The notes under the pieces: generated by a model
Database searches by the model: none
The model's input: only the letters and a program-made list of their open reading frames with translations
Told to the model about the DNA's origin: nothing
Program-made: the position numbers and the translations under genes
Shown: positions 44,495 through 54,331 of the stretch, piece by piece
How the letters are laid out: each line of letters starts with the position of its first letter
Numbering within the stretch: the stretch's first letter is position 1
DNA from: Chryseobacterium aahli
GTDB lineage: Bacteria > Bacteroidota > Bacteroidia > Flavobacteriales > Weeksellaceae
Direction: 5' to 3'
Length of the DNA stretch: 64,000 bases
Assembly: GCF_022699665.1 (NCBI RefSeq)
Contig: NZ_JALDNB010000008.1
Location: 62,001 to 126,000 of the forward strand

Positions 44495-45157
44495 ATGGCA
44501 GGTTTAACAAGTTCTTCGATAGGAAGGAAATATGCGATGGCGCTTTCAGCAATGTTTTTGCTGATCTTTTTGTTGATGCATTTATCCACTAATATGACAT
44601 CTGTTTTTAGTGAAGATGTTTTCAACTCAGCTTCTCATTTTATGGGGTACAATCCGGCGGTTCAGTTCCTGATGCAACCTATTTTGATGTTTGCGGTAAT
44701 ATTCCATTTTGCAATGGGATTCATCTTAGAAATAAGAAATAACAAGGCACGTCCTGTAAAATACGCCGATAACAAAGGTTCTGCTAACTCTACATGGATG
44801 TCTAGGAATATGATTATTTCTGGTGCTGTGATTTTGGCTTTCTTGGTATTGCATTTTTATGATTTTTATTTTCCTGAAATGAATTACAAGTACATTCAGG
44901 CAAATACACCGGATGAAACTAGGTATTATGCTGAACTTCACCACAAGTTTCATGATCTTTGGAGAGTGATTCTTTATGTAGTCGCTTTCGGATTGCTTGG
45001 TTTACACCTAGCACACGGATTTCAGTCTTCTTTCCAGTCAATTGGAGCAAGACATCCAAAATATACACCGGTAATAAAGGCTTTTGGAAATTGGTATTCT
45101 ATCCTTATTCCGCTTGGGTTTATTTTCATCGCAGTTTTTCATTACGTAACTCAATAA
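44495..45157 (+). CDS. sdhC: Succinate dehydrogenase cytochrome b subunit
   Basis: The membrane-anchor subunit of the succinate dehydrogenase/fumarate reductase complex, of the type with a single five-helix cytochrome b. The ATG at 44495 (MAGLTSSSIGRKYAMALSAM) starts the 220-residue protein. Helices occur at about 14-33, 61-80, 105-124, 152-170 and 195-215. His residues in LLMHLSTN, MFAVIFHF, HKFHDLWRV and LLGLHLAHGF would bind haem. It heads the operon sdhC-sdhA-sdhB. Confidence 0.93.
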   Translation: MAGLTSSSIGRKYAMALSAMFLLIFLLMHLSTNMTSVFSEDVFNSASHFMGYNPAVQFLMQPILMFAVIFHFAMGFILEIRNNKARPVKYADNKGSANSTWMSRNMIISGAVILAFLVLHFYDFYFPEMNYKYIQANTPDETRYYAELHHKFHDLWRVILYVVAFGLLGLHLAHGFQSSFQSIGARHPKYTPVIKAFGNWYSILIPLGFIFIAVFHYVTQ

Positions 45158-45172
45158 TTTCAATATACTAAT

Positions 45173-47185
45173 ATGAGTAAATTAGATTCTAGAATTCCAG
45201 CTGGTCCACTTAAGGATAAATGGAAAAATCATAAAGACCATATGAACCTTGTTGCGCCTAACAACCGTGATAAAATTGATATTATTGTTGTAGGTACAGG
45301 TTTAGCAGGAGGTTCTGCAGCAGCTACTTTGGCTGAGCAGGGATATAATGTGAAAGCATTTTGTTATCAGGATTCACCAAGAAGAGCGCACTCTATTGCT
45401 GCACAAGGTGGTATCAACGCCGCTAAAAATTATCAAGGTGATGGTGACTCTACATACAGATTGTTCTACGATACCATCAAAGGTGGTGACTATAGAGCAA
45501 GAGAAGCAAACGTTTACAGATTAGCTGAAGTTTCTGCAAATATTATCGACCAATGTGTTTCTCAAGGAGTTCCGTTTGGTAGAGATTACGGCGGTCAATT
45601 AGATAACCGTTCATTTGGTGGGGTTCAGGTTAAAAGAACTTTCTACGCAAAAGGACAAACTGGTCAGCAGTTATTATTAGGTGCATATTCTTCATTAAGC
45701 CGTCAGATCGGAAAAGGAAGAGTAAAAATGTACAACCGTCACGAAATGCTTGAATTAGTAATCGTAGACGGAAAAGCAAGAGGAATTATCGCAAGAAACT
45801 TGGTAACTGGTGAAATCGAAAGACATTCTGCTCACGCTGTTGTAATTGCATCAGGAGGTTATGGAAACGTATATTTCCTTTCTACCAATGCAATGGGTTC
45901 AAACGTTTCTGCAGCTTGGAAGATTCACAAAAAAGGAGCGTACTTCGCAAACCCTTGTTATGTGCAAATCCACCCGACATGTATTCCGGTTCACGGAACA
46001 CAGCAGTCTAAACTGACTTTGATGTCTGAATCACTTAGAAACTCCGGAAGAATCTGGGTTCCTAAGAAAATTGAAGATTCAGTTGCAATCAGAGAAGGTA
46101 AATTAAGACCTGAAAATATTAAAGAAGAAGATAGAGATTACTATCTTGAAAGAAGATATCCTGCATTCGGAAACTTGGTGCCTCGTGATGTTGCGTCAAG
46201 AGCGGGTAAAGAAAGATGTGATGCTGGTTTCGGAATCGAAAATAACGAAACTAAAGAAGGTGTTTACTTAGATTTCTCTACAGAGATTATCAAAAAAGGT
46301 AAAGAAACCGCTATCGAAAAAAATATTCAAAATCCTACAGATCAACAGATATACGACCTTGGGAAAGCTTGGATTGAAGAGAAGTATGGTAACTTATTCG
46401 TGATGTATGAAAAAATCACGGCTGATGATCCTTACAAAACTCCAATGAAGATTTATCCTGCCGTTCACTACACAATGGGTGGTGTTTGGGTTGATTATAA
46501 CTTACAATCTACAATTCCTGGATGTTTCGTAATTGGTGAAGCCAACTTCTCAGATCACGGAGCAAACAGATTGGGAGCTTCTGCATTGATGCAAGGTTTG
46601 GCAGACGGATATTTCGTTCTTCCATACACCATTGCAGATTATCTTTCTGCAGACATTAGAACAGGAGAGATTCCTACGAATTCTGCCGAGTTTGACGAAG
46701 CTGAAAAAGAAATTAAAGACAAAGTAAACTTCTTTGTTAATAATAAGGGAACACATTCAGTAGATCATTTCCACAAAAGGTTAGGACACATTATGTGGAA
46801 TAAAGTTGGAATGGGAAGAACTCCTGAAGGTTTAAGAGAAGCTATTGCAGAAATTGATCAGGTAAAAAAAGATTTCTGGAAAGACGTGAAAGTAATGGGT
46901 GAAACTGAAGGGATGAACACCGAGCTTGAAAAAGCGTTCAGAGTTGCAGATTTTATCGAATTAGGACAGTTAATGGCTATCGATGCATTACACAGAAACG
47001 AATCTTGTGGTGGGCATTTCAGAGAAGATCATTCTACTCCTGAAGGTGAAGCAGAAAGAGATGACGTCAACTTCAAATATGTAGGAGCTTGGGAATATCA
47101 GGGTGATGATATTAAGCAAGAAGTTCTGCATAAAGAAGATCTTATCTATGACAACATCGAAGTTAAAGCGAGAAGTTACAAATAA
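45173..47185 (+). CDS. sdhA: Succinate dehydrogenase/fumarate reductase flavoprotein subunit
   Basis: The catalytic FAD subunit, oxidising succinate to fumarate in the citric acid cycle and respiratory chain. The 670-residue product has the dinucleotide-binding [18 protein letters not shown] (about 42-59), [14 protein letters not shown] with the His that links FAD, and the active-site segment HPTCIPVHG. The C-terminal [13 protein letters not shown] completes the family pattern. It follows sdhC by 15 nt and precedes sdhB by 24 nt. Confidence 0.96.
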   Translation: MSKLDSRIPAGPLKDKWKNHKDHMNLVAPNNRDKIDIIVVGTGLAGGSAAATLAEQGYNVKAFCYQDSPRRAHSIAAQGGINAAKNYQGDGDSTYRLFYDTIKGGDYRAREANVYRLAEVSANIIDQCVSQGVPFGRDYGGQLDNRSFGGVQVKRTFYAKGQTGQQLLLGAYSSLSRQIGKGRVKMYNRHEMLELVIVDGKARGIIARNLVTGEIERHSAHAVVIASGGYGNVYFLSTNAMGSNVSAAWKIHKKGAYFANPCYVQIHPTCIPVHGTQQSKLTLMSESLRNSGRIWVPKKIEDSVAIREGKLRPENIKEEDRDYYLERRYPAFGNLVPRDVASRAGKERCDAGFGIENNETKEGVYLDFSTEIIKKGKETAIEKNIQNPTDQQIYDLGKAWIEEKYGNLFVMYEKITADDPYKTPMKIYPAVHYTMGGVWVDYNLQSTIPGCFVIGEANFSDHGANRLGASALMQGLADGYFVLPYTIADYLSADIRTGEIPTNSAEFDEAEKEIKDKVNFFVNNKGTHSVDHFHKRLGHIMWNKVGMGRTPEGLREAIAEIDQVKKDFWKDVKVMGETEGMNTELEKAFRVADFIELGQLMAIDALHRNESCGGHFREDHSTPEGEAERDDVNFKYVGAWEYQGDDIKQEVLHKEDLIYDNIEVKARSYK

Positions 47186-47209
47186 TCTCCAACCTATAAA
47201 TATAAAATT

Positions 47210-47977
47210 ATGAGTGCAAAAAAAGGCCTTCATCTTACGCTGAAAATTTGGAGACAAAAAAATACAAAAACTAAAGGTCAGTTTGAGACCTATAAAATAT
47301 CAGATGTTTCTACAGATTCTTCTTTCTTAGAAATGTTAGACATTCTGAACGAGAACTTAATCAACGAAGGAAAAGAACCAATCGCTTTTGATCACGACTG
47401 TCGTGAAGGAATCTGTGGTATGTGTTCTCTTTACATCAATGGTAGAGCTCACGGTCCAGATACTGGTATTACAACGTGTCAGCTTCACATGAGAATGTTC
47501 AAAGACGGTGAAACAATCGTTATCGAACCTTGGAGAAGTGCTGCGTTCCCTGTTATCAAAGATTTAATGGTAGACAGAAGCGCATTCGACAGAGTAATGG
47601 CTGCAGGTGGATTTATCTCGGTAAACACTTCAGGAAACACTTTGGATGCGAATGCAATTCCTATTCCTAAAGAGGATGCAGACAAAGCAATGGATGCAGC
47701 AGCTTGTATCGGTTGTGGAGCTTGTGTAGCGACTTGTAAAAACGGTTCAGCGATGTTGTTTGTCGGAGCTAAAGTTTCTCAGTATGCACTTTTACCTCAA
47801 GGTAGAGTAGAAGCTAAGCGAAGAGTTCTGAACATGGTGAAAGCGATGGATGAAGAAGGATTCGGGAATTGCTCAAATACAGGAGCTTGTGAAGTAGAAT
47901 GTCCTAAAGGTATTTCTCTTGAGAATATCGCAAGAATGAACAGAGAGTACATGGCTGCGATGGCGGACAGAGGTTAA
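47210..47977 (+). CDS. sdhB: Succinate dehydrogenase/fumarate reductase iron-sulfur subunit
   Basis: The 255-residue iron-sulfur subunit that passes electrons from FAD to the cytochrome b subunit. The [2Fe-2S] ferredoxin motif is [19 protein letters not shown] (about 64-82), followed by the C-terminal cluster motifs [11 protein letters not shown] (about 165-175) and [12 protein letters not shown] (about 222-233). It ends the sdhCAB operon, followed by two identical terminator hairpins in a tandem repeat. Confidence 0.95.
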   Translation: MSAKKGLHLTLKIWRQKNTKTKGQFETYKISDVSTDSSFLEMLDILNENLINEGKEPIAFDHDCREGICGMCSLYINGRAHGPDTGITTCQLHMRMFKDGETIVIEPWRSAAFPVIKDLMVDRSAFDRVMAAGGFISVNTSGNTLDANAIPIPKEDADKAMDAAACIGCGACVATCKNGSAMLFVGAKVSQYALLPQGRVEAKRRVLNMVKAMDEEGFGNCSNTGACEVECPKGISLENIARMNREYMAAMADRG

Positions 47978-47981
47978 TCTG

Positions 47982-48077
47982 TTTTAAAAATATATTTAAA
48001 ATTTCGTCTTCTTCAATGAAGGCGAAATTTTAAAAATATATTTAAAATTTCGTCTTCTTCAATGAAGGCGAAATTTT
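47982..48077 (+). repeat. 46-bp tandem duplication containing a terminator
   Basis: Two identical 46-bp units (47982-48027 and 48028-48073), plus 4 matching bases. Each contains the stem AAATTTCG-T-CTTC / GAAG-G-CGAAATTT. They sit directly after sdhB, so it has two copies of the same terminator hairpin in tandem. Confidence 0.95.
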
Positions 48078-48162
48078 TAGTTAAATCTTTCATAAAATCA
48101 ATTATTAGATAGCAGTAAGTTTATCGAAAAACTTACTTTTGCTAAATTATTTAAAATCAAAA

Positions 48163-49707
48163 ATGAAAAAATATCTTTTGTTATTTGTCATTGCAATATT
48201 TGCAATGTCTTGTTCAAAAAAAGTTGAAGTAAAAGGAAAAATCGCAGGAAGCTCTCCATTAGAAAGAGTAGAATTTGTAGAGGCTTCTGGTGTTGCTACT
48301 TTGCCATTGATCAATATGGGCTTAGATAAAGACGGAAATTTCGCAGGAACTTTTGAAGCTCCCAAAAACGGAATGTACGTTATCAACTATGCAGGCAAGC
48401 AAAACCTAATCTTCCTTAAAGGCGGACAAACGGTGAACATCTCCGGAAGTGCAGCTACTTTCCCTAATGAGTATGTCGTAACAGGTGATGCTAAAAATGA
48501 TAATGACTTTTACCAGGCAAGTCAGAAATTCCTTTCTACTTATGGTCAGGGTTTAAATATTCAGGAATTATTAGCTGGTGATGAAGCAAAGTACGTAAAG
48601 GCTATGCAGAAAATCGAAGCTGATATCAACAAAAATATCGAAGAGAACGTAAAGAAATTCAACCCTGGTAAAGAAGTGGTTGAATGGAAAAAAACAGATG
48701 CGAAGGTGGCTATTCTTAATTTATTGGTAAATTATGAAATGACTAAAAAGCAAATGTCTGGAAATCCTTCTTTCAAAATGGGGAAAGTATTTACAGATTA
48801 TGAAAATAAATTAAAAGACAACAGTGACGAAATGGTGAAAACAAGCCCTTTCTACAGACAGTATCTTTTAACTAAAATGAGCCCTGGTTTCCAAAAATTT
48901 GCTGAAGCAAAAAGCAAAGGAAAAACAGATATCACCACTACAGAATTGTTTAATGATTTCTTGAAGTCTCAGAAAGAAGTTTCTCAGATTACTAAAGATT
49001 ATTTGTTGGCATTCGTAATGGCTCAGTCTGATATTCACCCACAAACTCCTGCTGCTACGACTGATAAAATCAAAAAAATTATCGAAGAAGATATCAAAGA
49101 TGCTGGTGTAAAAGCAGATGTTAAAAAAATGCAGTTTACCATCAACGGATTCAAAATTGGTGATGATGCTCCGGAAGCTTCATTAGTAAAAGCAGACGGT
49201 TCAGCTTACAAATTGAGCGAGAACAAAGGGAAGCCTTACGTATTGGTTTTCTATGCATCTTGGAATCCTTACATCGCAGAAGGTACAATCCCGGTATTGA
49301 AAGAAGTGGTGAATTTCTATAAATCTAAAATGAATTTCGTTTTCGTAAATGTTGATGATACAAAAGATCAGTTTACAAAAACAAGCAATTCAATGATGAA
49401 AGGAATTCAGGGAACAAATGTTTATGCTGAAGGTGGTCTTAATTCTGACATCGCTAAAAAATATGGAGTTTACGGATTTAAATTGCCAAACTTCATCGTA
49501 GTAGATAAAAACGGTAAAATCGCAAGCAGATCTTTTGTTAACTTAGGTGATCAGGATTTGATTACGATCTTAGATAAAGAAACAGGTCTTTCTGCACCAA
49601 AGGTTGCTCCTCAACAGCAGATGATGCCTCAAATGAATATGGATCCGTCAGCTCAGGCTGCTCCTCCAGTTCAGGAAGCTCCTCAGCAACCGGCTCAGAC
49701 AAAATAA
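48163..49707 (+). CDS. Thioredoxin-fold lipoprotein lacking the CxxC motif
   Basis: The ATG at 48163 opens a lipoprotein signal (MKKYLLLFVIAIFAMSC, Cys17); the 514-residue product then has an N-terminal DUF4369-like domain (KVEVKGKIAGSSPLERVEFV). The C-terminal part is a TlpA/AhpC-type thioredoxin fold (FKIGDDAPEASLVKADGSAYKLS, VLVFYASWNPYIAEG, then YGVYGFKLPNFIVVDKNGKI). The redox motif WCxxC is replaced by WNPYIA, so it cannot act as an ordinary disulfide reductase. A Pro/Gln-rich tail ends it. Its role is unknown; substrate binding or a structural role is possible. Confidence 0.85.
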   Translation: MKKYLLLFVIAIFAMSCSKKVEVKGKIAGSSPLERVEFVEASGVATLPLINMGLDKDGNFAGTFEAPKNGMYVINYAGKQNLIFLKGGQTVNISGSAATFPNEYVVTGDAKNDNDFYQASQKFLSTYGQGLNIQELLAGDEAKYVKAMQKIEADINKNIEENVKKFNPGKEVVEWKKTDAKVAILNLLVNYEMTKKQMSGNPSFKMGKVFTDYENKLKDNSDEMVKTSPFYRQYLLTKMSPGFQKFAEAKSKGKTDITTTELFNDFLKSQKEVSQITKDYLLAFVMAQSDIHPQTPAATTDKIKKIIEEDIKDAGVKADVKKMQFTINGFKIGDDAPEASLVKADGSAYKLSENKGKPYVLVFYASWNPYIAEGTIPVLKEVVNFYKSKMNFVFVNVDDTKDQFTKTSNSMMKGIQGTNVYAEGGLNSDIAKKYGVYGFKLPNFIVVDKNGKIASRSFVNLGDQDLITILDKETGLSAPKVAPQQQMMPQMNMDPSAQAAPPVQEAPQQPAQTK

Positions 49708-49725
49708 TAAAACTTACACAATAGA

Positions 49726-49757
49726 AAAAAACCTTGTCTTCGGATAAGGTTTTTTTT
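49726..49757 (+). terminator. Rho-independent terminator of the thioredoxin-fold gene
   Basis: AAACCTTGTC, a TTCG loop, then GATAAGGTTT and a T run. The rest of the 235-nt gap to 49942 holds an ATAGAAA-rich stretch and no gene. Confidence 0.9.
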
Positions 49758-49942
49758 ATTGTATTTTTGCAAAGCGAAAACAAAAAGCTAATCGGTCAAT
49801 AGCTCAAACATTTAAAGCTAAATTTTAAACTTTGAATGATAAGCTAATAATGAAAGCTGCTTGCTTAAGCCTTTATATAGAAAAAATAGAAAATTTACGG
49901 GGATAGAAATAGAAAGTTAGATCCGTAGCGATAGAAATTGAT

Positions 49943-51349
49943 ATGAGAAAGAAGAAAGATGTAATTCTTGAAAATATAAAATTGTTTGCCGCAGGCGCAA
50001 AAGGTGTTGCCATAGGAAAAACTGAAGAAGGGAAAACCGTATTGGTTTCCGGAGCAATTCCCGGAGATGTGGTGAATGCAAGAGTGAAGAAATCAAAATC
50101 AAAATATTTTGAGGCTGAAGTAAAAGAAATTGTTGAGAAGTCACCATTCAGAGTTGAACCAAAATGTATTCATTTCGGAACTTGTGGAGGTTGCAAATGG
50201 CAGAATATGAGCTACGAAAAGCAGCTTGACTTTAAACAAGAAGAAGTTTACAATAATATCAAAAGAATCGGTGGAATTGATGATTTCGAAACCGTCCGTA
50301 TTTTAGGTGCAGAAGAGCAGTATTTCTACAGAAATAAGATGGAGTTTTCTTTCTCTAATGCAAGATGGCTGACTCAGTACGAAATCAGTTCTGAAGAAAA
50401 CTATGGGAGCAGAGATGCGCTTGGTTTCCATATTCCGGGAATGTGGAGCAAGATTTTAGACTTAAAAGAATGCTGGTTGCAGGAAGATCCGTCAAACGCG
50501 ATTCGTTTGGCCGTAAGAAATTTCGGAATTGAGAACGGCTTAGACTTTTTCGATGTCAGAGAGCAGAAAGGTTTTCTAAGAACTTTGATGATGAGACAAA
50601 ACTCAAAAGGGGAATGGATGGTCTTGTTTCAACTGTACAGAGAAGAAAAAGCAAACCGTACAAAACTTTTCGATTATTTACTAGAACAATTCCCACAGAT
50701 CAAAACGTTGGTTTATGCTATTAATCCAAAGCAGAATGATTCTATTTACGATTTAAATGTAGAAATTTATTTTGGTGAAGGATTTTTAATGGAAGAAATG
50801 GATGGATTAAAATTCAAAATCGGTCCGAAATCTTTCTTTCAAACCAATTATAAACAGGCTTTAGAATTATACAGAAAAACACTTGAATTTGCCGACTTAA
50901 AAGGTGATGAAGTGGTTTACGATTTATATACAGGAACAGGAACGATTGCACAATATGTTGCCAGAAATGCTAAACACGTTATCGGAATTGAGTCTGTACA
51001 GGAAGCCATTGACGCGGCCATCGAGCATGCCGAATTGAATGGTTTGACGAACACAACTTTCTACTGTGGAGATATGAAAAATGTCTTCAATGACGAGTTT
51101 TTAGAAAATCACCCGAAAGCAGATGTTTTGATTACCGATCCGCCAAGAGATGGAATGCATCAAAAAGTGGTTGAACAAATCCTAAAGTTAGCTCCTGAAA
51201 AAGTGGTTTACGTAAGCTGTAATTCGGCAACTCAGGCAAGAGATTTAGCTTTAATGAAAGATCATTACACTTTGGTGAAAATTTTACCGGTGGATATGTT
51301 CCCGCAAACACATCATGTTGAGAACATTGCACTGTTGGTTAAGAAATAA
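49943..51349 (+). CDS. rlmD: 23S rRNA (uracil-5-)-methyltransferase RlmD
   Basis: RlmD makes 5-methyluridine in 23S rRNA using SAM. The 468-residue product has an N-terminal TRAM domain (about 10-65), the iron-sulfur cluster motif with Cys75, Cys81 and Cys84 in CIHFGTCGGCKWQ, a SAM-binding motif YDLYTGTGTIAQ (about 330-341), and the catalytic Cys in VVYVSCNSATQARDL near the C-terminus. The length is normal. The gene is monocistronic. Several C5-uracil methyltransferase paralogues exist, so a sister enzyme cannot be ruled out. Confidence 0.9.
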   Translation: MRKKKDVILENIKLFAAGAKGVAIGKTEEGKTVLVSGAIPGDVVNARVKKSKSKYFEAEVKEIVEKSPFRVEPKCIHFGTCGGCKWQNMSYEKQLDFKQEEVYNNIKRIGGIDDFETVRILGAEEQYFYRNKMEFSFSNARWLTQYEISSEENYGSRDALGFHIPGMWSKILDLKECWLQEDPSNAIRLAVRNFGIENGLDFFDVREQKGFLRTLMMRQNSKGEWMVLFQLYREEKANRTKLFDYLLEQFPQIKTLVYAINPKQNDSIYDLNVEIYFGEGFLMEEMDGLKFKIGPKSFFQTNYKQALELYRKTLEFADLKGDEVVYDLYTGTGTIAQYVARNAKHVIGIESVQEAIDAAIEHAELNGLTNTTFYCGDMKNVFNDEFLENHPKADVLITDPPRDGMHQKVVEQILKLAPEKVVYVSCNSATQARDLALMKDHYTLVKILPVDMFPQTHHVENIALLVKK

Positions 51350-51386
51350 TTATTTTTAAATTTGAATAGACAAATCAGATATTGAT

Positions 51387-53861
51387 ATGATAAAAAACGG
51401 TAAAACATTCTTCTTATTAGCAGCTTTGGTATTCTGCCAACAGAATTTATTTTCTCAGGAAAAGCCTAAAGATTCTGCTGTTGCGAAAACAGATACTGCA
51501 AAAGTAAAAAAAGACGATAAAAAGAAAAGCCTGATTAAACCATTTAAAGAAATTATCACCGATAAAGCGGTTTCTGATCAGGGAGTTTTTACAGTTCATA
51601 AAGTTGACGACAAATATTACTTTGAAATTCCAGATTCGATGTTGAAGAAGGAATTTCTATTGGTTACCAGATTAACAAAAGCAGCTGCAGGAATGCGTTC
51701 CGGAACTTCTGGTTATGCTGGAGATCAGATTGGTCAGCAGGTAATCGCTTTTGAGAAGGGGCCGAAAGATAAAATCTTGTTGCGTTCAATTTCTCACGTT
51801 GATTATTCGAAAGATTCTACGTCACAGATGTATAATTCGGTGACGAGAAACAATGTACAGTCTATCATTAAATCTTTTGATGTAAAAGCGTATGGTATCA
51901 AGAAAAATTCGTCTGTAATTGAAGTTACAGATGTTTTAAATTCTGATAATGAATTGACATCATTTTCAGTTTGGTCTAAAGATAATTACAGAGTAGGCGT
52001 TTTTCAGAAAGACATGTCATTTGTAAATTTTGTTAAATCTTTCCCGACCAATATTGAAATTAATACTACAAAAACTTTCGCAAGAACTCTGGGAGCACCT
52101 GTAACTCCAGCAATTCCGGGAAGACCTACGCCGAAGATCAGCGGAAATTATACTGTTGAAATTAATTCTTCGTTTGTACTTCTTCCGGAAAACAAAATGC
52201 AGTCGAGATATTTTGACCCAAGAGTAGGGTATTTTACCGTTGGTTATACAGATTTCGATCTTGACCCTCAAGGTGTAAAAAAGATTTCTCTGGTTAAAAG
52301 ATGGCGTCTTGAACCAAAACCACAGGATGTAGATAAATATAATAAAGGAGAATTGGTAGAGCCATCAAAACCGATTGTATTCTACATCGATCCTGCAACT
52401 CCGAAAAAATGGGTTCCTTATTTAATGCAAGGAGTCAATGACTGGCAAAAAGCTTTTGAAAAAGCAGGATTCAAAAATGCTATTGTAGCAAAAGTTCCGG
52501 ATCCGAAAATAGATACAGAATGGAGTCTTGAAGATGCTAGATTTTCAGCGATTGTTTATAAACCTTCCGATGTGCCAAATGCTTCAGGACCTTCAATTGC
52601 CGATCCGAGAACCGGAGAGATTTTAGAAAGTCACATTAACTGGTATCATAATGTTATGTTGTTGTTAAGAAATTGGTATTTCGTACAGGCATCACCAAAT
52701 GATCCAAGAGCAAGAAAAATGGAGTTTGATGAAAAACTGATGGGAGAATTGATTCGGTTTGTTTCTTCTCACGAAGTTGGTCACACGTTAGGTTTGAGAC
52801 ATAACTATGGTTCAAGCTCAACTGTTCCTGTTGAAAAGTTAAGAGATAAAAAATGGTTGGAAAAGAACGGTCACACGCCTTCGATTATGGATTATGCAAG
52901 ATTTAATTATGTTGCACAACCGGAAGATAATATCGGCGATGCAGGAATTTTCCCAAGAATCGGTGATTATGATGATTGGGCAATCGAGTGGGGATACAAA
53001 AGATTCAATCAATTTAAAACTCCGGATGCAGAAAAAGAATATCTGAATAAATGGGTAATTAAAAATCTGAAAAACGAAAGATTGTGGTTCGGAACAGAAA
53101 CAAATCCTTTAGATCCGAGATCACAAAGTGAACAAGTTGGTGACAATGCAATGATTGCAAGTACTTATGGAATTAAAAACCTTCAGAGAATTGTTGATAA
53201 TTTAGAAAATTGGACGAAAACTCCAAACGAAGATTACGCAAACCTTGATATGATGTATGATCAGGTGACAAGCCAGTTCAGAAGATACTTAGGCCACGTT
53301 TCAAAATACGTTGGCGGACAGATGGAAACTCCGAAAACGGCAGAACAGTCTGGAGCAGTGTATGAAGTTGTTGCTAAAAAAGATCAGAAAGAAGCCATGA
53401 AATTTTTAGATGAAAACATTTTCACTACACCACAATGGCTGATTAAAAAAGATATTTTCGAGAAAACCGGAAAAACTCCTGTGAAAACAATTGAAGAAAT
53501 TCAAAATGGCGTTTTGGGAAGAATTTTAAGCCCGATGGTTCTTCAGAATATGTATCAAATGGAAGCTGTAGAATCTAGCACCTATTCTGTGATTGAATTG
53601 CTTTCAGATTTAAATACTTCAATTCTTAAAAATGATAATGTAGATATTTACAGAAGAAATCTTCAGAGAAATTATATCGATTCATTAATAAAACTCGTTG
53701 ATAATAGAGCTTCAGACAAATCAGATGTTTCTGCATTGGTAAGAGGGAATTTAAATACCATTAAAAAAGACCTTTCTGCAAAATCAAGTTCAGACCTGGT
53801 GAATAAATACCATTACGAAGATTTGGTTTTCCGTATTGAAAAGGCTTTAGATCCAAAATAA
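51387..53861 (+). CDS. Large exported zinc metalloprotease (DUF5117/DUF4953 type)
   Basis: An 824-residue metalloprotease with a signal peptide (to about FSQ, residue 24), then a Lys/Asp-rich segment and beta-rich DUF5118/DUF5117-like regions (PFKEIITDKAVSDQGVFTVH near 50-69). The catalytic domain shows the metzincin zinc motif HEVGHTLGLRHN at about residue 462, with the DUF4953 region after it. It is likely to act in the periplasm or outside; no T9SS tail is present. The gene precedes the DUF6452 gene by 5 nt. Confidence 0.9.
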   Translation: MIKNGKTFFLLAALVFCQQNLFSQEKPKDSAVAKTDTAKVKKDDKKKSLIKPFKEIITDKAVSDQGVFTVHKVDDKYYFEIPDSMLKKEFLLVTRLTKAAAGMRSGTSGYAGDQIGQQVIAFEKGPKDKILLRSISHVDYSKDSTSQMYNSVTRNNVQSIIKSFDVKAYGIKKNSSVIEVTDVLNSDNELTSFSVWSKDNYRVGVFQKDMSFVNFVKSFPTNIEINTTKTFARTLGAPVTPAIPGRPTPKISGNYTVEINSSFVLLPENKMQSRYFDPRVGYFTVGYTDFDLDPQGVKKISLVKRWRLEPKPQDVDKYNKGELVEPSKPIVFYIDPATPKKWVPYLMQGVNDWQKAFEKAGFKNAIVAKVPDPKIDTEWSLEDARFSAIVYKPSDVPNASGPSIADPRTGEILESHINWYHNVMLLLRNWYFVQASPNDPRARKMEFDEKLMGELIRFVSSHEVGHTLGLRHNYGSSSTVPVEKLRDKKWLEKNGHTPSIMDYARFNYVAQPEDNIGDAGIFPRIGDYDDWAIEWGYKRFNQFKTPDAEKEYLNKWVIKNLKNERLWFGTETNPLDPRSQSEQVGDNAMIASTYGIKNLQRIVDNLENWTKTPNEDYANLDMMYDQVTSQFRRYLGHVSKYVGGQMETPKTAEQSGAVYEVVAKKDQKEAMKFLDENIFTTPQWLIKKDIFEKTGKTPVKTIEEIQNGVLGRILSPMVLQNMYQMEAVESSTYSVIELLSDLNTSILKNDNVDIYRRNLQRNYIDSLIKLVDNRASDKSDVSALVRGNLNTIKKDLSAKSSSDLVNKYHYEDLVFRIEKALDPK

Positions 53862-53866
53862 TTAAA

Positions 53867-54331
53867 ATGAAAAGATTACTGTCATTCCTTATATTATCTG
53901 TCATCATGATTTCCTGTGGTGGAGACGACGACATCTGTGAAAGCGGTGAAGGTACGCCAAGAATGAAAATCATGTTTAAAAATGGCGATAAAATCACAAC
54001 GCTAGATTCTCTGAAAATCTATGTTGACTACGGAGCAAGAACGGTGGATTTGGGATGGAGCAGAAATACAGATTCTATCTTAGTTCCTCTTCGTGTTGAC
54101 GATTCTCCATTCACCGATTTGTATGTAAAAAGGACTAAAAAAGGTGATTCATCAAAAGTACGGGTGAGTTACACTACCAAATCAATTTACGTTTCACCTG
54201 GCTGTGGAGCCAAATTAAATTATGAAAACGTAAGCGGTCAATTATTAAAAGCAACCCCTGTCATAAAACTAGAATCCGGACAAAACTTTATTGAAAATGA
54301 AGACAAAACTAATCTTTACCTCGTTTTTTAG
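53867..54331 (+). CDS. DUF6452 family lipoprotein
   Basis: A 154-residue lipoprotein: the signal ends at MISC (Cys17), followed by GGDDDICESGEGTPRMKI, the start of the DUF6452 domain. The rest is beta-rich (LKIYVDYGARTVDLGWSRNTDSILVPL). It is paired with a DUF6048 gene with which it overlaps by 35 nt, a conserved arrangement in flavobacteria. Function unknown. Confidence 0.85.
   Translation: MKRLLSFLILSVIMISCGGDDDICESGEGTPRMKIMFKNGDKITTLDSLKIYVDYGARTVDLGWSRNTDSILVPLRVDDSPFTDLYVKRTKKGDSSKVRVSYTTKSIYVSPGCGAKLNYENVSGQLLKATPVIKLESGQNFIENEDKTNLYLVF

Noticed and set aside
44350..44495. An operator for sdh at the 44425 hairpin
   Set aside because: The hairpin is followed by T residues and lies just after the ComEC gene, so a weak terminator is the simpler reading.
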